NCBI GenBank assembly: GCA_001872735.1
Contig: MNWT01000016.1
Coordinates: forward strand, 1-64,000
Source: Verrucomicrobia bacterium CG1_02_43_26
Lineage (GTDB): Bacteria > Verrucomicrobiota > Verrucomicrobiia > Opitutales > CG1-02-43-26
Length of the DNA: 64,000 nt
Direction of reading: 5' to 3'
Under the pieces are notes generated by a model. That model was not told the origin of the DNA. It was given only the letters and a program-made list of their open reading frames with translations, and made no database searches. The position numbers were made by a program, and so were the translations under genes. Below, in pieces: positions 38,562 to 47,480 of the stretch (position 1 is its first letter; every line of letters begins with the position of its first letter).

Positions 38562-39779
38562 TTACAAGCGTATTTTGATTCCTCTACGCAAATAAGTAGG
38601 CACATCCAAGTCTTCTCCATTAAACAGATTTTGCTCCGTTTCATCAAAAAGCCCTCTATTCTCCGGCTTATTATGATCTATCAGGAAGGACAATTCGGAA
38701 TAATCAACTTCGGATTCTAAATTCAACTCTTGCTGTTGCAGCGGGTACGGGTAAACCGGCAATTCTTTTGGGGTTGATTTCTTATCATCGCGTGAAATGA
38801 CTCCTTTAGTAGCGCTTTTTTTAGGAGCACGGGCACTTGCCTTACCCATCACGCAAATGTCCACATAATCCTTTTTATTGGGATCAATAACTGCGCCTAT
38901 AATAGTCGATTCTTTGCTGCAAAACTTACCTGCCAATGTCGCTAACGCTTTGTTAATATCCCCTAAGGTCAAATTCTTCCCTCCGATGATATTGACTAAA
39001 AGTCGCTCTGCTTGCCGTGTTTGCTGTGGAACAAACAACATCGGGCAAAGTGATAGATCGTCCAATGCTTTCTGTAAAAAATTTTCTCCTTCACCTTGGC
39101 CAAGCCCATAAAGTGTCTTGCCGCCTGGTTCCGCAAAAACATTTTTCAGGGTAGCAAAGTCTATGTTAATCATACCCGTTTGGCGTATAACTGATAAAAG
39201 GGCCTTCACGCCACGCAGCACCCATTGGCTAGCTGCTTGAAAGGCTTCTAATACCGTTGCTGTAGGTTCAAGCTCCTGTAAAAGCAAATCATTTGGCAAA
39301 AGGATCACAGCACCGGATTCTACTCGCAACTCCAGCAATGCGTTATTCGCGGCTTCATGCTTTTGTTTCCCTTCCAGGGTAAAGGGTAGGCACGCAAAGC
39401 AAAACACCAAAGAACCTTGCCGCTTGGCTTCTTTAACTAATAGAGGGGCTAAACCGCTACTGAGCCCACCTCCTAAGCCAACGACCACAATTAATAAATC
39501 TACCCCTTCAATGAGCTTTCTTAACAGGGGCATATCTTCTTGAGCAATTTTTCGCCCAATATCGGGATTGCCACCGGTACTCAGCCCACGGGTCACATTT
39601 TTACCAATTAAGTGCTTATCGCTTAGGGTGGATGCCGCCAGATTGTTGGCATCTGAATCGATATAGCTCAACTTCAGGCCGTTTATGTTCGATTGGCTGA
39701 GAAAGCCTAATATGTTGCCTCCTGCCCCTCCTATACCGAGCACTTTTATATTTGTGTTTAATGGAGCAAAATTAACCAT
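38562..39779 (-). CDS. ftsZ: Cell division GTPase FtsZ, with altered catalytic motifs
   Basis: FtsZ polymerises into the division ring. The 405-residue protein keeps the N-terminal GIGGAGGNILGF loop, the PF..EG segment (LPFTLEGKQ), LPNDLLL, a variable linker and a C-terminal tail DVPTYLRRGIKIRL that matches the FtsA-binding DIPxxLR pattern. Two motifs are unusual. The tubulin signature, normally GGGTGTG, reads GGGLSSG (103-109). The T7 loop, normally NxDFxD, reads NIDFAT (205-210), so Thr210 replaces the catalytic Asp (Asp212 in E. coli). GTP hydrolysis is expected to be weakened or differently arranged. It is the last dcw gene, 9 bases after ftsA, and the only ftsZ in the window. Confidence 0.9.
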   Translation of the reverse strand: MVNFAPLNTNIKVLGIGGAGGNILGFLSQSNINGLKLSYIDSDANNLAASTLSDKHLIGKNVTRGLSTGGNPDIGRKIAQEDMPLLRKLIEGVDLLIVVVGLGGGLSSGLAPLLVKEAKRQGSLVFCFACLPFTLEGKQKHEAANNALLELRVESGAVILLPNDLLLQELEPTATVLEAFQAASQWVLRGVKALLSVIRQTGMINIDFATLKNVFAEPGGKTLYGLGQGEGENFLQKALDDLSLCPMLFVPQQTRQAERLLVNIIGGKNLTLGDINKALATLAGKFCSKESTIIGAVIDPNKKDYVDICVMGKASARAPKKSATKGVISRDDKKSTPKELPVYPYPLQQQELNLESEVDYSELSFLIDHNKPENRGLFDETEQNLFNGEDLDVPTYLRRGIKIRL

Positions 39780-39788
39780 ATTGAATGC

Positions 39789-40991
39789 TTAGCGTTTAAA
39801 AAATTTACCCATCTTACCTAAAAGGCCTCTCCCCGATCCTTTATTCTGCCCCGAACCCGATTTCTGTGACGCATTCAACGCATAATGCAATAGCCCTAAT
39901 GGGGTGCTGTATTCAGGTGATTGTAAATTATCACTGGCCCAAGATGGGTTTTCCCCTACTCTCGTTGCCAACCCCAATACTTCTTCAGCAGATTTAGTGA
40001 TATCGCTCAACTGAGCGGTTCCACCGGTAATAATGGCTCCACCGGCAAGTTCTTCTAATTTTACAGATCCTTCCAGTTGCCTGCGTATGAGCGAAAAGAG
40101 CTCTCCTGCTCTGGCTTGTAATATATCATATAATGCTTCCCGGCGTATTACACGCTTCTCTTGGTCTACTTTTATTTCATCGCTTCGTGTATCCTCATCC
40201 ACATAAGCTTTACCGTACTCCGTTTTTAAATACTCTGCCTCATCACAACTGACGCGTACTCCCAAGCTAATATCATTGGTGAAGTGATCCCCTCCAACCG
40301 CGATAACTCCCGTATAAACAATATAACTGTCTTTATAGACCACAAAATCCGTTGTGCCACATCCAATATCAATCACCAATACACCGTTCTTTTTTTCAAT
40401 ATCACTGGCTACCATACACCCGGAGGCAATACTGGAGACAATCATATCTTCAACTTGCATCCCAAAGCCGTTAATAATATGTATCTGGTCTCTTATTCGG
40501 CGAACATCACCGTGAATGGACCAATAGCCTACTTCTAATTTTCGGCCTTCCATGCCAAAGGGGTTTTCCACTGTCCTACCATCCACTTTAAATTCATTTT
40601 GCACATGGTGTATGTAAACACGATTTTGCTCCAGTTCCCTGCTTTTCGCCTCTCTCACCACACGGCTGATATCTGCTTTAGAAACCCGATGGTCAGACGC
40701 GCTTACATTAATGCTGCCTGTGTCGTAGAATCCATTCAAATGTCTTCCTGTCTGAGAAAGATACACGCTCTCGAGCTCTATTCCGCCACTTTTTTCAGCT
40801 TGCGATATAGCCGCATGGGTTGCCTGGCTCGCTCTTTCGAAATTAATAATTTCTCCCTTTTTAACACCGGATGATACACTTTCCCCTAAGCTAATTATAT
40901 TTAAGCTTCTTCCATTCACAATTTCACCCACTAATACCGCTACTTTTCCAGTACCAATCTCTATAGCGCCTACTATCTTACTTTTGCTCAT
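39789..40991 (-). CDS. ftsA: Cell division protein FtsA
   Basis: FtsA is an actin-like ATPase that tethers FtsZ to the membrane. The 400 residues start with GAIEIGTGKVAVLVGEI, the phosphate-1 loop. They continue through the 1C-domain region (VREAKSRELEQNRVYIHHVQ), the phosphate-2 loop VLVIDIGCGTTDFVVY and the adenosine motif GGAIITGGTAQLS. The C-terminus ends in an amphipathic basic helix, RGLLGKMGKFFKR, the membrane-targeting sequence. All key elements look intact, in contrast to FtsZ. The spacing of 9-18 bases to ftsZ and ftsQ indicates one transcript. Confidence 0.95.
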   Translation of the reverse strand: MSKSKIVGAIEIGTGKVAVLVGEIVNGRSLNIISLGESVSSGVKKGEIINFERASQATHAAISQAEKSGGIELESVYLSQTGRHLNGFYDTGSINVSASDHRVSKADISRVVREAKSRELEQNRVYIHHVQNEFKVDGRTVENPFGMEGRKLEVGYWSIHGDVRRIRDQIHIINGFGMQVEDMIVSSIASGCMVASDIEKKNGVLVIDIGCGTTDFVVYKDSYIVYTGVIAVGGDHFTNDISLGVRVSCDEAEYLKTEYGKAYVDEDTRSDEIKVDQEKRVIRREALYDILQARAGELFSLIRRQLEGSVKLEELAGGAIITGGTAQLSDITKSAEEVLGLATRVGENPSWASDNLQSPEYSTPLGLLHYALNASQKSGSGQNKGSGRGLLGKMGKFFKR

Positions 40992-41009
40992 CTCTTATTG
41001 CTACAAATA

Positions 41010-41939
41010 CTAACGTGTATACTGTTTCTTTGTTATATTTTTATCTTTAAATTGTACCGCTGCTTCACTCCCTAGCGCAAGATCTATTCTCCTCACATTC
41101 GGCATCTGGTAGCGGTAAACATAATTCAGAATATAGTCTAGTCGGTCAAGCTGTTCTAGGTAATCTCCCATCGCGAAGATGATCTTTGCTTTACTCTTGG
41201 TTAACACATCAATTGTTTCGTTCTCAATCCGAGTACCTTCTTTTAAAAAATCACTGGAAACGGCTATAAATTGCTTAAATAGATCTGGTTTGTATTTTTT
41301 GACGGTCATCACAAACTCAGCAATGGGCTGAAGGTTTTTTACGCTTTCATTCCCGTTTTTATCTATACTGATAGCAGCGCCGCCGAGAAAGGGGAGCTGT
41401 TTGAGCGCTTCTCGAGAATAACTATACCCGGTATATAGATGCCCTTCAGGCGAAACCAGTAATCGCTTCAATTTACCCTGACTGTCCTTAAGCGCGATAC
41501 TCATAATCGGCTGGTATTCCTCTATCGTGATCTTCAATTTATCAGGGAACTCTCGCTCGAGCGTTGCGTGCTTTATTTGGCCAAAGCTCTCTAATTGTTT
41601 CCGCAATTTATACAAATTAACTTCCATTAACTTCGTTTTTCGGGGCAACTTTAAATACTTTTGTAGCCACTTTGGGGTTAACACGCCGTTGGTCTCCATC
41701 ACAATTTGATCAATCGCATTGCCTGCCGAGCGAGTGGTCAGTACGTTTGCCTCGGGTACATAATAACGGTAGGTAAAGAAAGCAATTGTGAGCAAGAAGA
41801 GTCCTATAAACCCGTATCGCTTTAGAATATGAGCCAGTTTCTTCTTTTTGGCCAGGGGAGTAATAGCTTTACTGGAAGAACCTTGCGTTATATTCCGCCA
41901 TGTCTGCCCTTTTTTGTCTCTCTTTTTACCGCCGGCCAT
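41010..41939 (-). CDS. ftsQ: Cell division protein FtsQ/DivIB
   Basis: FtsQ bridges the cytoplasmic and periplasmic parts of the divisome. The product has 309 residues. A basic cytoplasmic tail (1-42, KKRDKKGQ), one membrane helix at about 43-62 (FIGLFLLTIAFFTYRYY) and a POTRA domain (about 75-150; HATLEREFPDKLKITIEEYQ) are followed by the FtsQ beta domain (DRLDYILNYVYRYQMPNVRRIDLALGSE). Sequence conservation is low in this family, and gene order between ddl and ftsA supports the call. Confidence 0.88.
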   Translation of the reverse strand: MAGGKKRDKKGQTWRNITQGSSSKAITPLAKKKKLAHILKRYGFIGLFLLTIAFFTYRYYVPEANVLTTRSAGNAIDQIVMETNGVLTPKWLQKYLKLPRKTKLMEVNLYKLRKQLESFGQIKHATLEREFPDKLKITIEEYQPIMSIALKDSQGKLKRLLVSPEGHLYTGYSYSREALKQLPFLGGAAISIDKNGNESVKNLQPIAEFVMTVKKYKPDLFKQFIAVSSDFLKEGTRIENETIDVLTKSKAKIIFAMGDYLEQLDRLDYILNYVYRYQMPNVRRIDLALGSEAAVQFKDKNITKKQYTR

Positions 41940-41948
41940 GTCTTCTGT

Positions 41949-42887
41949 TTAAACGGTTAGTAGCTTAGATTTAAAACGTTGCATCGCTGGCATAACGATT
42001 TGTCGGCACAGTTCATCACTATCATACCCCATGCATTTGCCGCTATCGGGGTAGATACTCGTGGGTGTCATACCTGGTATTGTGTTTAATTCCAGAAAAT
42101 AGGGTGTCTTACCGTCTTCTACCATCATATCCACTCGCCCAAAATCTCGACAACCACAGGCAGCAAAGGCGACTTCTGTCATATGCTGTATTTCTTTAAG
42201 CACGTCCGCTGAGAGGTTAGCTGGTAGCTCATGTTTGGTTAGCCCGGGTGTATATTTGCGAGCGTAGTCATGAAACCCGCCTTCCGGATTAATGCCGACA
42301 ACTCCCATGCTTTTCCCGTTAAGCACACCTATGCTAACTTCTGGTCCGAAAATCCGTTTCTCAATCATCCAGTACCCTGGGGCTAATATCTCCAACGCAT
42401 CAGAAATTTCTTTTTCTCCTGAAAGTAAGCTTACGTCCAGGGTACTTCCTCCGCAAACCGGCTTCAATACAACATCATTGCCTAACTGGCCTGTTACCGT
42501 TTTCGCGTCGGGTTTATTATCCAAAGTAAAGGCAATGCTTGGCGTAAGGCGAACCCCGTGTACAGCCACTTTCTGCTTTGTAAGGATTTTATTCATACAA
42601 ATGGCACTGGATTCAACATCCGATCCCACGTAATGAATGCCCATAGCTTCCAAAATCTTCTGGGCTTTCCCGTCTTCTCCAAATTCACCGTGCATTAAGG
42701 GAAAGGCAATCGAGTTATCCGTAAAATGTGTTCTCGCAATTTCCGGTTTATCAATGTCGACTAATTCAACGTCAAAATTGAGTTTCAGCTCATGGTAAAC
42801 ACGCTTACCGGACATCAGGGAAACCGCGCGTTCATTCGATATCCCACCATACAGGATAACAATTTTAGGATAATCACTTTCTTTCAT
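41949..42887 (-). CDS. ddl: D-alanine-D-alanine ligase
   Basis: Ddl makes the D-Ala-D-Ala dipeptide that MurF adds to the wall precursor. The 312 residues follow the ATP-grasp fold: ILYGGISNERAVSLMSG, PLMHGEFGEDGKAQ, VVLKPVCGGSTLDVSL, CRDFGRVDMMVED and FLELNTIPGMTPTSIYP, which are the substrate and Mg binding strands. The start overlaps the murC-murB stop by 4 bases (ATGA). Unlike chlamydiae, which fuse Ddl to MurC, Ddl is separate here and MurB is fused instead. Confidence 0.94.
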   Translation of the reverse strand: MKESDYPKIVILYGGISNERAVSLMSGKRVYHELKLNFDVELVDIDKPEIARTHFTDNSIAFPLMHGEFGEDGKAQKILEAMGIHYVGSDVESSAICMNKILTKQKVAVHGVRLTPSIAFTLDNKPDAKTVTGQLGNDVVLKPVCGGSTLDVSLLSGEKEISDALEILAPGYWMIEKRIFGPEVSIGVLNGKSMGVVGINPEGGFHDYARKYTPGLTKHELPANLSADVLKEIQHMTEVAFAACGCRDFGRVDMMVEDGKTPYFLELNTIPGMTPTSIYPDSGKCMGYDSDELCRQIVMPAMQRFKSKLLTV

Positions 42888-45184
42888 AATAGTTCACTCC
42901 ATTTCTTCCCTAATAACAATACTTCGGGCTGCAAATCAATTCCGGTGGCTCCGCGTACTTCTTCCCGAGCTTTTCGCACCAAGGCAATTACGTCCGCGCA
43001 CTTTGCGTTTTTTTTATTAACAATAAAGTTGCCATGAATCGTTGATATCTCTGCCCCACCGTATTGGCTGCCTTTTAATCCGGCTTCTTCAATCAACTTC
43101 CCGGCATAATTGCCTTCAGGATTCTTAAACATACACCCCGCACTGGCTTCTTTTGGCTGAGAAGATTTTCGCTTTTGTGAAAACGATTCCATAATTTCAC
43201 GAGATGGTGTTTGTGCTCCCGCTTTTTCTAATTTGATAATGGCTCCAATAGCTACCTGTTCCTGAAGTTCTTTGCAACTACGGTAACTAACGGTTAACTC
43301 TTTTTTCTTATATTCAATCAACGACCCTTCGCTTGAAATCGCGCTCACGCTTTCCACAACATCAAAGGTCTCTTTCCCCATAGCCCCAGCGTTCATGCGT
43401 AATGCACCGCCTAGCGTGCCCGGAATACCTTCCCAAAACTCAAACCCGGTATAGCCTAGTTTACAAAGGCTTCCACAGAGTTCTTTCAATCTTATCCCAG
43501 CGCCTACTTTTAGCGTATCGTCTTTAAGCACTTCAATAGAGCGCCAATGCTCGTGGTTCAGTCTTAATACCAGTCCATCAAATCCTTCATCAAGAACAAC
43601 AACATTTGATCCTCTACCTAAAACAAACATCGGGCACTCGTTATTACGCACCCACTTGAGTATCTGCATCAAATCATCAACATTTGCTGGCTCGGCATAA
43701 AATTTTGCCGCGCCTCCAACACGCAGGGTCGTCTTCGATGCCAGTATTTCATTTTCTTTTAATACCGTTGCCTCACTCACGCTTTCCTTTAATTTCGTCC
43801 AACTGCCTCTCTGCCTTTTTTCTTTTAGGATATTCACAAATTGATATGCCCAATGTTCAATATCCCCCGCTCCAATAAAAAACACATCAACAGGTAATAC
43901 ACTACTCAACACGCTTGGCAAAATCCGATCTTCCAATTCAGTATAGGTTTCAATCAAACACATATGCTCGTTATCACTTCCCGCAGCTTTTAAAATAGCC
44001 TCTGTCTTCTCTCCTGAGGATTGCTGTTCACTCGCTGCATACACGGGTAGCAAATAGACTTGTGCGTCTTTAGTCGTTTCAAAAACAGCGGCAAATTCTT
44101 TCGCATATGCTTTTGTCCGCGTATATCTGTGGGGTTGAAATATAATGAAACACTCACGCTGTTCTTTACGGGAAACACTTTCCAAAAAGGCGCTTATCTC
44201 GGCTGGATGGTGGGCGTAATCCGCCATCACGCGTATATTATCGTTCTTATATAAGAGATCTTGCCTACGGTTGACCCCACAAAACTCATCCAAATTACCT
44301 GCGATATTTGTATCCAAAAGTTCCTTACAAACAGATAAAGCCCCCAGGTAATTCATTGCGTTAAATAAGCCGTACACCGGAACAATCGTTAGCACGCCTG
44401 TTTCTTTCCCAAAGCCTTTACCTAAGGTAACAGCTAACCCATCATCCACTTTTTCAACGGCGTTGAATGTATAATCGCCGTTTTCACCAAAGGTACATAG
44501 CGTGCGCTGAAAATCTTTTGCCAGGGTTTCGAATTCTTTAGGAAGCACTACCGTTTTCTTTGTTCTGTTAAACAATCGTTTAAACGTATCTTCCAGATCT
44601 TTTGGGCTTTTATAGCGGTCGGGATGATCCCAATCAAAGTTGACTACTAGCGTGAGTTCTGGGGAAAACTTCTCAATCGTGCCATCACTCTCATCCACTT
44701 CGGCTACTACCCAATCAGAAGAATGAGATACTTTAGCCGGATTTTTGTTCGGGTCTTTAAAGAAGGCTCCTAGCACGTATCCAAAGTCAAATCCAAGTCG
44801 CTCTAAGCAATGAATCAACATCGCTGTTGTCGTTGTCTTTCCGTGGCTGCCTACTACAGCAACTAGTTTTTTTCCCTTAAGCACTTCTGCTAAAAATTCA
44901 CCGCGTCTAAACTGCCGCAAACCATGCTTCCTTACTTGCTCGGATAGCGGATGCTGTGATTTGATCGCACTTGAGTAAACAAATATCCCGGCTTCCTTTA
45001 ATCGCTCTCCATCAGTAACAACTTCAATATTATTTTTTTTTAATAGGTTTGCTACAGGGGGTTGCAGGTTATCATCGTATCCATATACTTGATACCCGTT
45101 TTCAGAAAGATAAATGGCTAATGGGCACATGCCCATGCCGCCTACCCCTGCCATAAAAATTGTTTTTTCTTTATCTACTTTCAT
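42884..45184 (-). CDS. murCB: MurC-MurB fusion (UDP-MurNAc-L-Ala ligase plus UDP-MurNAc dehydrogenase)
   Basis: One 766-residue chain carries two consecutive wall-precursor enzymes. Residues about 1-450 are MurC: FMAGVGGMGMCPLAIYL, the ATP loop VVGSHGKTTTTAM, VNFDWDHPDRY and VNRRQDLLY. After a linker of about 20 residues, residues about 485-766 are MurB, the FAD enzyme that reduces UDP-GlcNAc-enolpyruvate. It shows VLGRGSNVVVLDEGF, GIPGTLGGALRMNAGAMG, VSYRSC with the Tyr-Arg pair, SAGCMFKNPEGNYAG with the proton donor and a C-terminal LQPEVLLLG Glu. MurB acts just before MurC, so the fusion joins sequential steps. Both halves look complete. Confidence 0.94.
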   Translation of the reverse strand: MKVDKEKTIFMAGVGGMGMCPLAIYLSENGYQVYGYDDNLQPPVANLLKKNNIEVVTDGERLKEAGIFVYSSAIKSQHPLSEQVRKHGLRQFRRGEFLAEVLKGKKLVAVVGSHGKTTTTAMLIHCLERLGFDFGYVLGAFFKDPNKNPAKVSHSSDWVVAEVDESDGTIEKFSPELTLVVNFDWDHPDRYKSPKDLEDTFKRLFNRTKKTVVLPKEFETLAKDFQRTLCTFGENGDYTFNAVEKVDDGLAVTLGKGFGKETGVLTIVPVYGLFNAMNYLGALSVCKELLDTNIAGNLDEFCGVNRRQDLLYKNDNIRVMADYAHHPAEISAFLESVSRKEQRECFIIFQPHRYTRTKAYAKEFAAVFETTKDAQVYLLPVYAASEQQSSGEKTEAILKAAGSDNEHMCLIETYTELEDRILPSVLSSVLPVDVFFIGAGDIEHWAYQFVNILKEKRQRGSWTKLKESVSEATVLKENEILASKTTLRVGGAAKFYAEPANVDDLMQILKWVRNNECPMFVLGRGSNVVVLDEGFDGLVLRLNHEHWRSIEVLKDDTLKVGAGIRLKELCGSLCKLGYTGFEFWEGIPGTLGGALRMNAGAMGKETFDVVESVSAISSEGSLIEYKKKELTVSYRSCKELQEQVAIGAIIKLEKAGAQTPSREIMESFSQKRKSSQPKEASAGCMFKNPEGNYAGKLIEEAGLKGSQYGGAEISTIHGNFIVNKKNAKCADVIALVRKAREEVRGATGIDLQPEVLLLGKKWSELL

Positions 45185-45196
45185 CTCCCCAAAATA

Positions 45197-46315
45197 CTAA
45201 ACACCATGTAATACACCGTCTGGTAGTTCAACGCGGCATAATTGCTCTAAATCATCCGCTATTAAATCCACACTGCTGTACGGCTCCAGTCTTGCAAGAT
45301 TAGAGCGAAACTTATCTAACAGCCATTCATTATTGATCACTTCCAATACTTCGCTATATAGTTTGTGCAACATCATTTGCGAGAGCACAATGCCGCCGCC
45401 TTGTTGTTCTAAAAAGGATGCATTGGACAGTTGATGATTATCGGCAGCCCATGGATATGGAATCAAGATGGATGGCGCGCAACATCTTACCAACTCCGCA
45501 ATACTACCGGCTCCGGCACGAGAAACCACCAGATCCGCGCAGCTGTATAAGGTAGCCATATTGTCAGAAAAGGGGGTAAATACGATTTGGGTGCGTAAGC
45601 CGCTAGAGGAACGGTAATCTATCTTCCCTTGCCGACCGCGCTGCATACCGGTAACACAATATACGTTAATACCCATTTCACCTAATTTTTCTCCGTACTC
45701 AATCACCCACTCCGTCAGGATTGAAGCGCCTTGGCTCCCACCGATCACGAGCAGCCACTTTCCTTCCGTTGTTATACCTAGGCGTTTTCGGGCTTCCAAT
45801 TGGCCTATTTTTCTGATCTCCTTGCGTAAGGGGTATCCAAAATGCCTCACGGTCTTTGGGGGCAAGCTTTTTAAATGCACGCCTACGGGTAGGTAAACTC
45901 GTTTAGATAGGGCACTCAGGGCGCGAATCGCTTTTCCTGGGTTTCTGTTAGCTTCATGCAAAACAATGGGGCAACCTAATAAATATCCGGCTACAACAAT
46001 CCCCATGGTAATAAACCCGCCAAAACCAACAATCACATCGGGTCTCTTTTTTTGTAGAAAGTGAATGGATGAATATAGACCAATGATCTGGTTCCCAATA
46101 AATTTCATCAACTTCCAGGGTTGTAATGAAAAGCCACTCCCGGGTAATTTTATAAAATCAAGTTGGGGATATTTCTTCAATAGCCGCGCATCTACACCTT
46201 TCTTGCTGATCACTAAACAACACTCGTGTCCTCGCTCTATCAGGGCTTCCGCTAATGCAATCCCTGGAGACAAATGGCCCCCGGTTCCTCCACATGATAT
46301 CACAAAATAACTCAT
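45197..46315 (-). CDS. murG: Undecaprenyl-PP-MurNAc-pentapeptide GlcNAc transferase
   Basis: MurG converts lipid I to lipid II at the inner membrane face. The product has SCGGTGGHLSPGIALAE (the first glycine-rich loop), GFGGFITMGIVVAGYL, LHEANRNPGKA, VIGGSQGAS, FSDNMATLYSCADLVVSRAGAGSIAE and PYPWAADNHQLSNA. The frame opens at 46351, but the ATG at 46315 puts the first loop at the usual position and overlaps the ftsW stop as ATGA, so it is preferred (about 372 residues). Confidence 0.94.
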   Translation of the reverse strand: MSYFVISCGGTGGHLSPGIALAEALIERGHECCLVISKKGVDARLLKKYPQLDFIKLPGSGFSLQPWKLMKFIGNQIIGLYSSIHFLQKKRPDVIVGFGGFITMGIVVAGYLLGCPIVLHEANRNPGKAIRALSALSKRVYLPVGVHLKSLPPKTVRHFGYPLRKEIRKIGQLEARKRLGITTEGKWLLVIGGSQGASILTEWVIEYGEKLGEMGINVYCVTGMQRGRQGKIDYRSSSGLRTQIVFTPFSDNMATLYSCADLVVSRAGAGSIAELVRCCAPSILIPYPWAADNHQLSNASFLEQQGGGIVLSQMMLHKLYSEVLEVINNEWLLDKFRSNLARLEPYSSVDLIADDLEQLCRVELPDGVLHGV

Positions 46316-47454
46316 AGTTCTCGCGCCATCGGTAACGGCGATTTCGCCCAATTCCTAAATACGTTTAAAATCAATCCCACAAAGGAATACATAACTATTA
46401 AATTAGATCCTCCATAACTGATAAAGGGTAAGGACATTCCTTTCGTGGGCAACAACCCGGTCACAACGCCCATATTTATCAGTGCTTGAAACACTATAAA
46501 AAAGAGAGCGCCAGCCACTAAAATAAAGTGGTACAGGGTCGGCGCGTTTTTTAGGCTTATGTATCCGACAATAAAGATCATCAAAAACAAGATCGCTATC
46601 CCAGCTGTGAAAAAGAATCCTAGCTCTTCCCCGATCACTGGAAAAATAAAGTCATTATGCGCTTCTGGTAAAAAGGCCATTTGCTGTCTACCTTGCCCAA
46701 GGCCTTCTCCATAAAGTCCGCCCGCGCCAAATGCCAAAATACCTTGCCATAGCTGGTACGCTCCATCGCTTTTATTACCTTCAACATCCAAAAATGCTGT
46801 TATTCGTTTTAACCGTATAGGGTCAAAAAAGACCGCCACGGAAAATAGAAATACGGCCCCAAATAGGCTTGGCAATAGGTATATCAGCCGCGCCCCGGAT
46901 AAAAATAATAATCCCAATCCCACACAACCGCACAAAAACGCGGTTCCAAAGTCTGGTTCTACTAATACGAGTATGCAAAATACTCCTATCCATATACCTG
47001 GAAGTATGTATCCGTGTAGAAAGCTGTCTATCCGTCTTTGATTATCAGACAGGTATCGCGCCAACACAAGCACTAGTGCAATCTTTGCAAGGTCAGATGG
47101 CTGTACATTTATCACGCCTAATCCTATCCAACGTTGCGCCCCGTTAACGCTTTTGCCTATCCCAGGTATCAACACAAGCACGAGTGCTAGTAGGGCTCCC
47201 GCGGCTACCACATATGCGTATTTTTTTATTTTTTCAATGTCTACAAACATCAACACGATCCCGGCTATAGTAGCTAGGGTGAGTGCTATTGTTTGCTTCA
47301 AAAAAATGTTCTGGCGTTCCGCGCTAAAAGATTGGCTGGCACTCGCTAAAGTGACCAGCCCTACAATCGTCAGAGAAATTACGGCAAATACAATCACTGC
47401 ATTCACCCCCAAATGCCAATTACTCGTCTGCCATTCTCTTAGCTTTTTTAACAT
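46312..47454 (-). CDS. ftsW: Lipid II polymerase of the divisome, FtsW
   Basis: FtsW is the SEDS-family glycosyltransferase that polymerises septal glycan with FtsI. The 380 residues form about ten membrane helices. SEDS markers are visible: GAQRWIGLGVINVQPSDLAKIALVL, VEPDFGTAFL, EAHNDFIFPVIGEELGF and ISYGGSNLIVMYSFVGLILN. FtsW rather than RodA is chosen because it lies between the LysM gene and murG and pairs with ftsI in the cluster. Confidence 0.94.
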   Translation of the reverse strand: MLKKLREWQTSNWHLGVNAVIVFAVISLTIVGLVTLASASQSFSAERQNIFLKQTIALTLATIAGIVLMFVDIEKIKKYAYVVAAGALLALVLVLIPGIGKSVNGAQRWIGLGVINVQPSDLAKIALVLVLARYLSDNQRRIDSFLHGYILPGIWIGVFCILVLVEPDFGTAFLCGCVGLGLLFLSGARLIYLLPSLFGAVFLFSVAVFFDPIRLKRITAFLDVEGNKSDGAYQLWQGILAFGAGGLYGEGLGQGRQQMAFLPEAHNDFIFPVIGEELGFFFTAGIAILFLMIFIVGYISLKNAPTLYHFILVAGALFFIVFQALINMGVVTGLLPTKGMSLPFISYGGSNLIVMYSFVGLILNVFRNWAKSPLPMAREL

Positions 47455-47480
47455 TGGCTAAATATTTCATGCATTCAATA

